From JBBSGD01 sp038254435 (GTDB taxonomy: Bacteria > Actinomycetota > CADDZG01 > WHSQ01): a stretch of 64,000 bases of DNA. Both the position numbers and the translations under genes were made by a program. Below the pieces are notes generated by a model, which ran no database searches, was not told the origin of the DNA, and saw nothing but the letters and a program-made list of their open reading frames with translations. Below are positions 35,194-43,209 of this stretch, piece by piece (positions within the stretch are counted from its first letter, which is position 1; each line of letters begins with the position of its first letter). The DNA lies in assembly GCA_038254435.1 (NCBI GenBank), contig JBBSGD010000003.1:1-64000 (forward strand), given 5' to 3'.

Positions 35194-36060
35194 ATGAAAA
35201 TCCTCCGCACGGCGGCGGCTGCGGGGGCCGGGCTGCTCGCCTACGCGTGCTTCGAACGCCGCTGGTATCGCGTGGCGGAAAAGCGGGTGCCCGTGCGCTG
35301 CTCCGCCCGAGGCATCACCGTGCTCCACGTCTCGGACACCCATCTCTCGTCCCGAAACAGGCCCCTGATCCGTTTTCTGGAGCGCCTGCCCGGGGTCCTT
35401 CCACAGGAGCCCGACATAGTGGTCGCAACCGGCGACCTCATCACCGGCGACGGGGGCATCGATCCCATCGTGGCGCTCCTCGGAGCCCTGCCGGCCGCAC
35501 TGGGGCGCTTCTACGTTCTCGGGTCGCACGACTACTACCAGCCGAAGTTCGAAGGCTACGTCAAGTACTTCTCCGGACGCCGCGACGAGATCCGGCCTCC
35601 GAGGGCCGACACGCAGCGCCTCGAGGCGGGCCTGGCCGCGGCAGGCTGGGTGTCCCTCGCCAACCGGACCGAGCTCCTCGACGGGCCGGGCGGGCGGATT
35701 CGCATGGCCGGGGTCGACGACCCCTACCTCAGACGCCACCGCACCGGCCACATCCGGCGCAGCGAAAAGGACGATCTCGCCATCGGGCTTGTTCATAGTC
35801 CGGATGTCGTCAGCCCGTGGTTGCTCGAGGGCTTCGACTTGGTGCTGGCGGGGCACACTCACGGAGGCCAGGTGCGGATGCCGGGCATCGGGGCGCTGGT
35901 CACCAACTCGTCGCTGCCCGCCCGGCTGGCCGGAGGCCTCAACCCAGTCGGACAAGGATGGCTGCACGTCAGCACCGGTCTCGGCAACGGGCCCTTCTCC
36001 CCCATCCGCTTCAACTGCAGGCCGGAGGCGACGCTGCTCCGGCTGACGCCGCGCAGTTAA
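35194..36060 (+). CDS. Calcineurin-like metallophosphoesterase (membrane-anchored)
   Basis: A 288-residue class III-type phosphoesterase. An N-terminal hydrophobic anchor (about 5-22) is followed by motif I VSDTHLS, motif II VATGDLITGDGG, motif III VLGSHDYYQ, motif IV GLVHSPDVV and motif V LAGHTHGGQ. The usual Asn of GNHD is replaced by Ser in motif III. YkuE-like or UDP-diacylglucosamine-type activities are possible. The start ATG is 86 bp from the divergent PP2C gene. Confidence 0.88.
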   Translation: MKILRTAAAAGAGLLAYACFERRWYRVAEKRVPVRCSARGITVLHVSDTHLSSRNRPLIRFLERLPGVLPQEPDIVVATGDLITGDGGIDPIVALLGALPAALGRFYVLGSHDYYQPKFEGYVKYFSGRRDEIRPPRADTQRLEAGLAAAGWVSLANRTELLDGPGGRIRMAGVDDPYLRRHRTGHIRRSEKDDLAIGLVHSPDVVSPWLLEGFDLVLAGHTHGGQVRMPGIGALVTNSSLPARLAGGLNPVGQGWLHVSTGLGNGPFSPIRFNCRPEATLLRLTPRS

Positions 36061-36396
36061 GCGGGGCCTAGACATAGGCTCGTCGGCGATCATGATGCGG
36101 CAGACGTGGCCGGCGAGTCACCGCGTCAAGCATCGCAGCGCCTCGTTGTGGCTCTTCGCATCGGGCTTTCCGAGACATTCGTCATGACCAGCGCTGGTCA
36201 CCGGGTAATGGGTTCGCGGACCCGCGCATCAACGGCGAGTGGCTCCTATTGCCTGCCTGCGGCGTACCGGATCGGCCTGCCGTAGTAAGCGATCGCGATG
36301 CTTCCGAGGGTCGCGTGTGTCATCATCGTGATCCATGCCAGAGCTCGAATCGAGACCGCGCCCTACTACGTTAGCGCGGCGCCGAGGCCGATGCCT
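36061..36396. other. 336-bp stretch with no supported gene
   Basis: No frame has a start, ribosome binding site and family resemblance together. A minus-strand hydrophobic open frame (about 36245-36360) lacks a usable start. The MoaD-like gene ends at 36397; this is probably its 3' region plus decayed sequence. Confidence 0.45.
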
Positions 36397-36693
36397 TTAG
36401 CCGCCCGCAAGAGCCCCCAAGATCAGAAACGGCTCGTCCCCAGTCGCGACTGCTTCGGGCAGGGGAGCGTCCGGCAGTTCGTGGGATAGATCCTCCTCGC
36501 ACGCGAAGAACCTCACGAACGCTCGGCGCTGATGAGTGACGTGGTCACGGAGTGTTCCGCGCAGCATCGGATAGCGAGCCTCGAGCGCGTCGAGGACCAA
36601 GCGCTGCGTAGCCTGGCCCTGAACGTTGAGCTCCACCTCGCCGTCGACGTGCGCGAGCGTCCGCAGATGTGCCGGGATCACGACGCGAATCAT
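36397..36693 (-). CDS. MoaD/ThiS-like beta-grasp sulfur-carrier protein
   Basis: A 98-residue ubiquitin-fold protein starting MIRVVIPAHLRTLAHVDGEV and ending in Gly-Gly (GALAGG), the C-terminal diglycine that is adenylated and thiocarboxylated in MoaD/ThiS carriers. It is longer than typical MoaD (about 80) with an acidic insertion after residue 70. The start overlaps the BNR propeller stop by 4 bp (ATGA), so it is coupled to that gene rather than to molybdopterin genes, none of which are nearby. Confidence 0.82.
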   Translation of the reverse strand: MIRVVIPAHLRTLAHVDGEVELNVQGQATQRLVLDALEARYPMLRGTLRDHVTHQRRAFVRFFACEEDLSHELPDAPLPEAVATGDEPFLILGALAGG

Positions 36694-37805
36694 GGCAGGG
36701 TCTGGACTTCGACGGACAGCACGGCCGGAAAGTCTCGGACGATGGGCGCCCAGCTGTCGCCGGCGTCGGCCGATGCGTACACCTGCCCGCCGGTCGTACC
36801 GAAGTACACGCCGCACGAATCGAGCGAGTCGACGGCCATCGCGTCACGCAACACGTTGACATAGCAGTCGCTCTGGGGCAGACCTTTCGTGAGCGCCTCC
36901 CATTGGTGTCCGCCCGTCCGGCTGCGGTACACGCGCAGCTTTCCGTCGGGCGGGTAATGCTCTGAGTCGCTCTTGATCGGAACGACATAGACGGTGTCGG
37001 GCTCGTGCGCGTGAACTTCGATCGGAAAACCGAAGTCGGTCGGCAAGTTACCGCTGACCTCTTGCCATGACTCGCCGGCGTCGTCGCTGCGCATGACGTC
37101 CCAGTGCTTCTGCATGAACAGCACGTCTGGACGCGACGGGTGCATGGCGATGCGATGAACGCAGTGGCCAACCTCGGCATCCGGGTCGGGGATGCCTTCG
37201 GACTGCAGACCACGGTTCGCCGGTCGCCACGTCTTGCCCGCGTCGTCGGTCCGGAACACGCCAGCAGCCGAGATGGCGACGAAGATCCGCCCGGGGTCGT
37301 TGGGATCCAGAACGATCGTGTGGAGGCACATCCCACCGGCACCTGGTTGCCAGGACGGCCCTGAGTCGTGGCCGCGCAGTCCGGAGAGCTCGTGCCAGGT
37401 CTGACCGCCGTCGATCGAGCGGAACAGGGCGGCGTCTTCAACCCCGGCATAGACTGTGTCCGGATCGGTCAACGATGGTTCGAGATGCCAGACTCGAGTG
37501 AACTCCCACGGGTGCGGCGTGCCGTCGTACCATTGATGAGTGCCGGGGACGCCGTCGTACCCGAACTTGTTACCCATCGGCTCCCACGTCTTGCCCCCGT
37601 CGTTGGAGCGCTGGATTAATTGCCCGAACCAGCCGGTGGACTGCGACGCATACAACCGGTTCGGATCAGCGGGTGATCCCATGAGGTGGTAGATCTCCCA
37701 CCCAGCAAAGTGGGGCCCCTCGATGTCCCATCGCTCCCGCCTCGCGTCCGACGTCAGGACGAAGGCCCCCTTGCGTGTACCAACTAGTACCCGTACCTCA
37801 GTCAT
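36690..37805 (-). CDS. BNR/Asp-box beta-propeller protein (sialidase/VPS10-like)
   Basis: A 371-residue cytosolic propeller. Five Asp-box motifs of the form S-x-D-x-G-x-x-W are visible (SNDGGKTWEP, SIDGGQTWHE, TDDAGKTWRP, SDDAGESWQE, SADAGDSWAP). No signal peptide is present. Asp boxes occur in sialidases, photosystem-assembly and VPS10-type proteins, so sialidase activity is not implied. ATG 37805 is chosen for its AAGGAG; it is coupled to the MoaD-like gene. Confidence 0.88.
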   Translation of the reverse strand: MTEVRVLVGTRKGAFVLTSDARRERWDIEGPHFAGWEIYHLMGSPADPNRLYASQSTGWFGQLIQRSNDGGKTWEPMGNKFGYDGVPGTHQWYDGTPHPWEFTRVWHLEPSLTDPDTVYAGVEDAALFRSIDGGQTWHELSGLRGHDSGPSWQPGAGGMCLHTIVLDPNDPGRIFVAISAAGVFRTDDAGKTWRPANRGLQSEGIPDPDAEVGHCVHRIAMHPSRPDVLFMQKHWDVMRSDDAGESWQEVSGNLPTDFGFPIEVHAHEPDTVYVVPIKSDSEHYPPDGKLRVYRSRTGGHQWEALTKGLPQSDCYVNVLRDAMAVDSLDSCGVYFGTTGGQVYASADAGDSWAPIVRDFPAVLSVEVQTLP

Positions 37806-38151
37806 CCGTGCTCCTTCCCGAGACATGCCCTCCGCCCTCGTGGTGACCTGCGGGTCGCAGCTCACCAACGTTATGACGGCAGCGAGGCGGAAAACTCATC
37901 GCGCCGCCGGCTCGTCCTAGGTTGCCGTCAAGAAGTTGACTGTAGACCCCTGAGGTAAACGCGACGGAGCGATGGCCCCATGATCTGTTGAACCAGTCCG
38001 ATAAGTCCTACAATATCTACGAGGGCTGGTGAGCACGCTTCGCGCCTTGGCCCTGCAACCGCAAATCCACCCCGTCCATCAACCGCCAAGCCGGCAGAGG
38101 GCGCGACATTTCAGACGAGCCCTTGGGGCGACCAATCGACCGATGTTCTGC
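37806..38151. other. 346-bp stretch with no supported gene
   Basis: It contains the promoter region of the propeller-MoaD operon and the 3' side of the PhoU-like gene. I see no open frame with coding character. The AT-rich patch around 38000-38030 is the most promoter-like piece, but I cannot assign elements. Confidence 0.4.
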
Positions 38152-38495
38152 TCACTCACCTAGCGCATCTGCCCGGCCGGGATGAGAGGCGTCGGTGAAC
38201 TCGCGAAAGACGCCGGTTACGAGGAAATGGGTCTGCTCGCCGATATCCACGATGTGATCTCCCATGCGCTCGAGGTGGCGGGCCACGAGCACCAGGTTCA
38301 TCGCCCACGTGAAGTCGTCCTCGTTCATTGCGTACTTCTTGAGGTCATCGAGCATTCCACGGCTGAGCCTGTCGAGGAGCTCGTCCTTGACTGCGAGCGC
38401 TTCGGCCAGCTCCACGCTGCGGCGCGACAGGGCGGCCACGGCAGTATCGATCATGTCTCCGGCGCGGCCCCCATCTCGGTGAGTCGCATGATCAT
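38152..38495 (-). pseudogene. phoU: PhoU-like gene fragment, frameshifted
   Basis: The C-terminal PhoU domain is clear: DMIDTAVAALSRRSVELAEA, then VLVARHLERMGDHIVDIGEQ and the YLVTG-like HFLVTG. The first helix reads MIMRLTEMG from ATG 38495 in another frame; the two join if the G5 run (complement of 38468-38472) had six G. The usual N-terminal PhoU repeat (about 100 residues) is missing upstream. It is either a single-domain PhoU with a sequencing error or a decayed gene. Its place beside a PhoR/PhoP-type pair fits a phosphate role. Confidence 0.7.
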
Positions 38496-38813
38496 GGCGG
38501 AATCGGACGGGTAGGGGCGAGCGCGCACGAACTTGGGAGGGCCTCGAGCACGAGCTGCAACTGCTCGCGAACGAGGTCCGCCTCGCTAAAGACATGCAAC
38601 TCGGCGACGTTGAGTTCTTCGTTGAAAAGGGCTCGGACCATAACCTCGTCTTGATAATCCTCTCGCCTAAAGTGCCGGCAGCTTCACGGTTACCGGGATC
38701 TGAACAGCGTGTGAACTCCACGAGACGAGTGCGTGGCCGGGGCCTCGGAGCGCGGCAAGTCCCCTAGACTTGCCGCGCAAGCACATCATGAAGACCTGCC
38801 CTGCGAGCACATC
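38496..38813. promoter_or_regulatory. Divergent phoU/phoR intergenic region
   Basis: 318 bases holding the candidate PHO box (38689-38716), a duplicated 13-mer and a nine-codon leader frame before phoR. Both strands around 38520-38660 have long open frames with coding-like third positions, but neither matches a PhoU N-terminal domain or another family I recognise. Confidence 0.45.
38689..38716 (-). promoter_or_regulatory. Candidate PHO box (11-bp direct repeats)
   Basis: On the minus strand GTTCAC, GTTCAG and GGTAAC lie exactly 11 bp apart (complements of 38711-38716, 38700-38705, 38689-38694). Streptomyces PhoP binds GTTCACC-type repeats with this 11-bp period. Its position between the phoU fragment and the phoR/phoP genes fits autoregulation. 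Confidence 0.6.
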
Positions 38814-38818
38814 ATGAA
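38780..38818 (+). repeat. Duplicated 13-mer creating a leader ORF at the phoR start
   Basis: AGCACATCATGAA occurs at 38780-38792 and 38806-38818, 26 bp apart. The second copy holds the phoR start ATG (38814). The first holds ATG 38788, which opens a nine-codon frame (Met-Lys-Thr-Cys-Pro-Ala-Ser-Thr-Ser) whose TGA at 38815-38817 overlaps the phoR ATG as ATGA. Confidence 0.6.
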
Positions 38819-39989
38819 CCCGTATCTTGGAATCCTCATCGCGTTGCTCGCCGGCGCGGCCGCCGCGTCCGGCTATTACGCCTGGACGCAAAGGACACGT
38901 TACGACGCCCTGAGGGCAGCTCGGGACGCCGAGCTTCGGCAGGCCGAGGTGACCCAGACCGAGGCACAACGCACCCAGCAGCTGCTGGCTCGCGTCACGG
39001 AGGGCATCCTCGTTCTCGACAACGAGCTCCGTCCCCTGGTCGCCAACCCGTCCGCACGCGCGATGCTCGGCTTCGGGGACGGCTCGCTTCCCCGCCACAT
39101 GCCCTCGAGTGATCTCTCCGCCGCGGTGCGAAAGGAAACCGGCCGCGGCGCTGAGGGGGGGCGGGTGGTGCGCGTTTGGTACCCGGTGCGCCGGGAGCTG
39201 CATGTACGCGCCGGCGCACTCGGGGACAAAGAGATCGTCGTCGCAATGAGGGACGTCACCGAGGAGCTACGGGCCCACCGCATACGCCGGGAGTTCGTCG
39301 CACACGCGTCACACGAGTTGAAGAGCCCCGTAGCAAGCCTGCAGACTCTGGCGGAGGCGGTGCACGACGCGGTGGGCGACGACACGGAGGCGGCCAGCCG
39401 TTTCTCGGAGCGGATGATCACCGAGGCGGCGAGGCTGGGCAAGTTGGTGACCGATCTTCTCGATCTCTCACGGCTGGAGGATGCCACGCGCGCCCCGGCC
39501 GACGTCGTCGACCTGTCGGCGGTGGCCCGCGACGAGCTGAGAGCAGCCCTCCCCTCCGCCGTGGACAAGTACATGGGCCTCTACGACGAGGTGGAGCCCG
39601 GACTGTGGGTGCGCGGCGACACGCAGCAGATCGGGTTGATGCTGCGCAACCTCCTCGACAACGCAATCATGTACACCGGGCGCGGCGGAGCGGTCCGTCT
39701 GTCGGTGGCGGGCCGCGGCCAGGAGATCGAGGTCGTTGTTACCGACGACGGGATGGGGATCCCACTCGAAGCGCAGGAGCGCGTCTTCGAGCGCTTCTAC
39801 CGGGTGGACGGGGGCCGCTCTCGCGACCGGGGCGGCACCGGCCTCGGCCTGGCCATAGTCAAGCACGCGGTGGAGCTGCACGGGGGCAAAGTGACGGTGG
39901 ACAGCGAGCCTGGGCGGGGGTCGGCCTTCACGGTTCGCCTCCCGAACAGGCTCGAGCAGCAGGCCGCGAGAGAGTCGGCGGCAAAGTGA
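38814..39989 (+). CDS. SenX3/PhoR-like sensor histidine kinase
   Basis: A 391-residue membrane kinase. One N-terminal TM helix (about 5-24) and a coiled coil precede a PAS-like domain (about 58-150), then the HisKA domain with His167 in HASHELKSPVASL. The catalytic ATPase domain has the N box LLRNLLDNAIMYT, G1 DDGMGIP and GTGLGLAIVKHAVELHGG. The small single-TM architecture and cognate downstream regulator match SenX3-type phosphate sensors. ATG 38814 is preferred; an upstream in-frame ATG lies at 38733. Confidence 0.9.
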   Translation: MNPYLGILIALLAGAAAASGYYAWTQRTRYDALRAARDAELRQAEVTQTEAQRTQQLLARVTEGILVLDNELRPLVANPSARAMLGFGDGSLPRHMPSSDLSAAVRKETGRGAEGGRVVRVWYPVRRELHVRAGALGDKEIVVAMRDVTEELRAHRIRREFVAHASHELKSPVASLQTLAEAVHDAVGDDTEAASRFSERMITEAARLGKLVTDLLDLSRLEDATRAPADVVDLSAVARDELRAALPSAVDKYMGLYDEVEPGLWVRGDTQQIGLMLRNLLDNAIMYTGRGGAVRLSVAGRGQEIEVVVTDDGMGIPLEAQERVFERFYRVDGGRSRDRGGTGLGLAIVKHAVELHGGKVTVDSEPGRGSAFTVRLPNRLEQQAARESAAK

Positions 39990-40002
39990 AAGAGAGGCAT
40001 AC

Positions 40003-40680
40003 GTGCCCAAGATCCTTCTCATAGAGGACGAGGAAGCGCTCGGCGAAGCGCTCGAGTACAAGCTGCAGCGCGAAGGCTACGAGGTAGCGCTCGTCCCCGA
40101 CGGCCTAGACGGCCTCAGCCGTTTCCGCGCGCACGGAGCGGACCTCGTGCTGCTCGATCTGATGCTCCCGGGTATGAGCGGAGAGGACATCTGCAAGGAG
40201 ATTCGCAGGAGCTCCAACGTGCCGATAATCATGATCACAGCTCGCAGCGAGGAGGTTGACCGCATCGTCGGCCTCGAAATTGGCGCCGACGACTACGTCA
40301 CCAAACCGTTCAGCACACGCGAGCTCATGGCGCGAATGAAGGCCGTGCTCCGTCGCACCAGCGAGCCGTCCGAGGAGTCGGTGGTTCTTGAAGGCGGCGG
40401 AATTCGTCTCGACGCAGAACGCTTCGAGGTAACCGTTGCAGGACGGCTCGTGCACATGCCGCGCAAGGAGTTCGAGGTCCTGGAGCTGTTGATGGAGAAC
40501 TCCGGTCGCGTCCTGACGCGGGATGCTCTGATAGACCGGGTGTGGGGCGCGGATTACTATGGCGACACGCGCACCCTTGACGTCCACATCAAGCGGTTGC
40601 GCGCGAAGTGCGAAGCAGACCCGCACAATCCCCAGCACCTGCAAACCATTCGCGGCCTCGGCTACAAGTTCGTTCCGTAG
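40003..40680 (+). CDS. OmpR/PhoB-type response regulator (RegX3-like)
   Basis: A 225-residue regulator. The receiver has LLIEDEEALG, phosphoacceptor Asp52 in VLLDLMLPG, MITARSEE and the Lys in VTKPFSTREL. The C-terminal winged helix ends in DVHIKRLRAKCEAD and IRGLGYKFVP. The start is GTG 40003, 13 bp after the kinase stop, so the two are an operon. With the upstream PHO-like box and PhoU fragment it is the probable phosphate-starvation regulator. Confidence 0.93.
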   Translation: MPKILLIEDEEALGEALEYKLQREGYEVALVPDGLDGLSRFRAHGADLVLLDLMLPGMSGEDICKEIRRSSNVPIIMITARSEEVDRIVGLEIGADDYVTKPFSTRELMARMKAVLRRTSEPSEESVVLEGGGIRLDAERFEVTVAGRLVHMPRKEFEVLELLMENSGRVLTRDALIDRVWGADYYGDTRTLDVHIKRLRAKCEADPHNPQHLQTIRGLGYKFVP

Positions 40681-40820
40681 CTCGCGAGTTGAGTTGAGGT
40701 TCCCCGGCAAACAATCGGCCGCGAGGTGTGGTGCGCTCAAGCCGGGGCGACCGGTAACGTAGCTTGGGGCTCGCTACCTTCCGCCCGGCCCGGGGTGACA
40801 GCGAGTAACATGGCTACCTA

Positions 40821-40897
40821 CGGGAAGTGGCGCAGCTTGGCAGCGCGCAGCGTTCGGGACGCTGAGGCCGCGGGTTCAAATCCCGCCTTCCCGACCA
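40821..40897 (+). tRNA. tRNA-Pro (anticodon CGG)
   Basis: A 77-nt cloverleaf with acceptor CGGGAAG/CTTCCCG, anticodon stem-loop CAGCG-TTCGGGA-CGCTG giving CGG, T-arm GCGGGTTCAAATCCCGC and an encoded CCA (40895-40897). No tRNA-like gene lies immediately next to it. Confidence 0.96.
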
Positions 40898-41006
40898 CGG
40901 TCGGCGAGCCGCCAGGCCCGGCCTCTAGTTGCATCCTCCGCGTGCCGATTGATCCGGGGTAACGCGGCATCGACATGGGAGGCATGCCACGAGCTCAAGA
41001 ATCGCC

Positions 41007-43085
41007 CTGCGCCGAGAAGCAAGCCCCGGCGCATCGATCCGCGTCCTCATTTGCGACGACAACGAGGGGCTGCGCCTCCTGCTGCGTACTCAGCTTTCCG
41101 GCACCGGCCGGTTCGAGGTAGTGGGCGAGGCAGCCAGCGGTGACGAGGCGGTGCGGCTCGCAGGGCAGCATCGTCCCGACGTAATCCTGCTCGACATCTC
41201 CATGCCGGCGATGGATGGGGTGGAAGCGGTGACACACCTGCGCGCCCGCTCTCCGGCGAGCCGCGTGCTCCTGCTCACCGGATTCGAGTCCGACAACCCC
41301 GTGGTCAAGGCGGCTATGGAGGCCGGAGCCGACGACTACCTTCTGAAAGGGAGCCCCCCGGCCGAGCTCGCAGCCGCCATGAGGAAGGTCCTGACCTTGG
41401 ACGGCGTGCCGGCGGCGGCCGGCCCAGCGCCGACGGCCGGCTCATCCGAGGCTGCGGCCGCCCGGCGGACCGTCGGTGGCTCTGCGATAACGACTTCGAT
41501 CGCGGCCACAGCCGGAGCTCTTGCCGCCCTTCTCGGCGCCTGCGTCATAGCCGGCTGGTACGGGCACGAGCGGTCCCTCGTTCAAGTGCTGCCACACCTT
41601 GCTCCGATGCAGTTCAACGTCGCCCTGGCGTTTCTCCTCTCGGGGCTGGCGGTCGCGGCCCTTGCGCTCGGGCATACCCGGGCCTCTCTGGTTGCCGCTG
41701 CCTGGAACGTGCTGTTCGGGGCCGGCACTCTCTTCGAGTACCTCGTCCACGTGAACCTGCACATCGACACCCTCCTGTTCGCGCCGTGGCTGGCCGGTCC
41801 CGGTGCGATCGGCCGGGCTGCCCCCAACACTGCCCTGTGCTTTCTCTTGATCGGAGGCGCGCTCGGCCTCAAAGCGGTAGCGCCCGGCCACTCTTTGGCG
41901 CCGGTAGTCAAGGGGGCCCTCGGCTCGGTCGCCCTCGCCTTGGGGGTGGTCGCGCTCTACGGCTATGCGGCCGGCGTCTCGCCGGCTTTCGGGTGGGGCA
42001 ATGCCACCGCCATGGCCGTGCACACGGCCATCGGCGTGGCGGTGCTGGGCGTAGCGGTGGTCGTCCTCGCGTGGCGAGACGCCAAGGAGCGCACCGGTCA
42101 CCCCCCGCTGTGGCTGCCGGTGCCAATCGGCGTGGGCTGCCTGGCCGCAACCCTGCCCATCTATCAGGCCCTGCAAAGACTGCAATCGGCGGATCCAGGC
42201 AACATCAGCGGAGCCGAAACGAGCGCCCTTCTCATCGTCGGCATCGTCGTATCCGTGCTGCTCGCAACGTCCTTTCACTTCGCCCAGTCGGCTCGCATCA
42301 GAGCGAACCGCATGGAGGTCATCAACGGGCGACTGCAAGAGGAGATGGCGCAGCGCAAGGAGGTCGAGGTGTCCCTCGTTCTACAGACGCAGTCGCTGGA
42401 AAGCTCCAATGCCGAGCTAGAACAGTTCTCCTATGTAGCGTCGCATGAGTTGCAGGAACCACTGCGAATGGTCTCGAGCTTCGTACGGCTCTTGAAGGAG
42501 GACTACGGAAGCAGGCTCGACCCGCAAGCCGACAAGTACATCGGCTACGCCATCGACGGCGCAGAGAGGATGCAGACTCTGATACAGGACCTTCTCAAGC
42601 TGTCTCGGGTCGGCGGGAGGACGCTGGAGCTGGCTCCGGTCCACACGGGCGCCGCTCTCCACACTGCCCTTGACAACCTGTCGTTGGCGATCAGGGAGAG
42701 CGGAGCGATCGTCACCTGCGATCGCCTTCCGCGCGTCCTCGGGGACGAGTCGCAGCTAACGCAGCTCTGGCAGAACCTGATCGGCAATGCCGTCAAGTTC
42801 GGCCCGCGCGGCGAGGCCGGCCCTCCCATGGTTCATGTCGGAGCGAAACAGAAAGGCGCTCTGTGGGAGCTGTCGGTGAGCGACAACGGGCGCGGGATCG
42901 ACGCTAAACACGCCGAGCGCATCTTCCAGGTCTTTCAGCGTCTCCACGACGGGTCGCATCACCCGGGCACCGGCATAGGGCTGGCCATCTGCAAGAACAT
43001 CGCCGAGCGGCATGGCGGGTGTCTCTGGCTCGAGGCAGGCCCGGGCAGGGGCGCCACCTTCAGGTTCACGTTGCGAGCCGGGTGA
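41007..43085 (+). CDS. Receiver - 7TM sensor - histidine kinase hybrid
   Basis: About 690 residues. The receiver domain is complete by homology (VLICDDNEGLRLLLR, phosphoacceptor Asp codon at 41193 in LLDISMP, late Lys in DYLLKGSPP). Seven or eight TM helices follow (about 41490-42270), resembling MASE-type sensors, then the kinase core with FSYVASHELQEPLRMVSS, NLIGNAVKFGP, DNGRGID and GTGIGLAICKNIAERHGG. The receiver frame has no ATG, GTG or TTG: it opens at about 40963 and the first plausible start is CTG 41007. An ATG at 40984 is in another frame. The alternative GTG 41121 would cut off a third of the receiver. A frameshift near 41030 is possible. Confidence 0.8.
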   Translation: MRREASPGASIRVLICDDNEGLRLLLRTQLSGTGRFEVVGEAASGDEAVRLAGQHRPDVILLDISMPAMDGVEAVTHLRARSPASRVLLLTGFESDNPVVKAAMEAGADDYLLKGSPPAELAAAMRKVLTLDGVPAAAGPAPTAGSSEAAAARRTVGGSAITTSIAATAGALAALLGACVIAGWYGHERSLVQVLPHLAPMQFNVALAFLLSGLAVAALALGHTRASLVAAAWNVLFGAGTLFEYLVHVNLHIDTLLFAPWLAGPGAIGRAAPNTALCFLLIGGALGLKAVAPGHSLAPVVKGALGSVALALGVVALYGYAAGVSPAFGWGNATAMAVHTAIGVAVLGVAVVVLAWRDAKERTGHPPLWLPVPIGVGCLAATLPIYQALQRLQSADPGNISGAETSALLIVGIVVSVLLATSFHFAQSARIRANRMEVINGRLQEEMAQRKEVEVSLVLQTQSLESSNAELEQFSYVASHELQEPLRMVSSFVRLLKEDYGSRLDPQADKYIGYAIDGAERMQTLIQDLLKLSRVGGRTLELAPVHTGAALHTALDNLSLAIRESGAIVTCDRLPRVLGDESQLTQLWQNLIGNAVKFGPRGEAGPPMVHVGAKQKGALWELSVSDNGRGIDAKHAERIFQVFQRLHDGSHHPGTGIGLAICKNIAERHGGCLWLEAGPGRGATFRFTLRAG

Positions 43086-43209
43086 CAAGCCGGCGAACAA
43101 CTGCCGGTGCGGGCGGATGGGCACATCCGGCGGCGCCCTTGCGAGTGCGACCTAAGATCTCGGGTGGCACAGCCGAAGGGAGTCCTGCAACCAAGTAAGG
43201 AGGGAGGAA

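Noticed and set aside
36245..36360. Hydrophobic minus-strand frame in the gap after the metallophosphoesterase
   Set aside because: Stop codons just upstream, no start codon or ribosome binding site, and no recognisable family.
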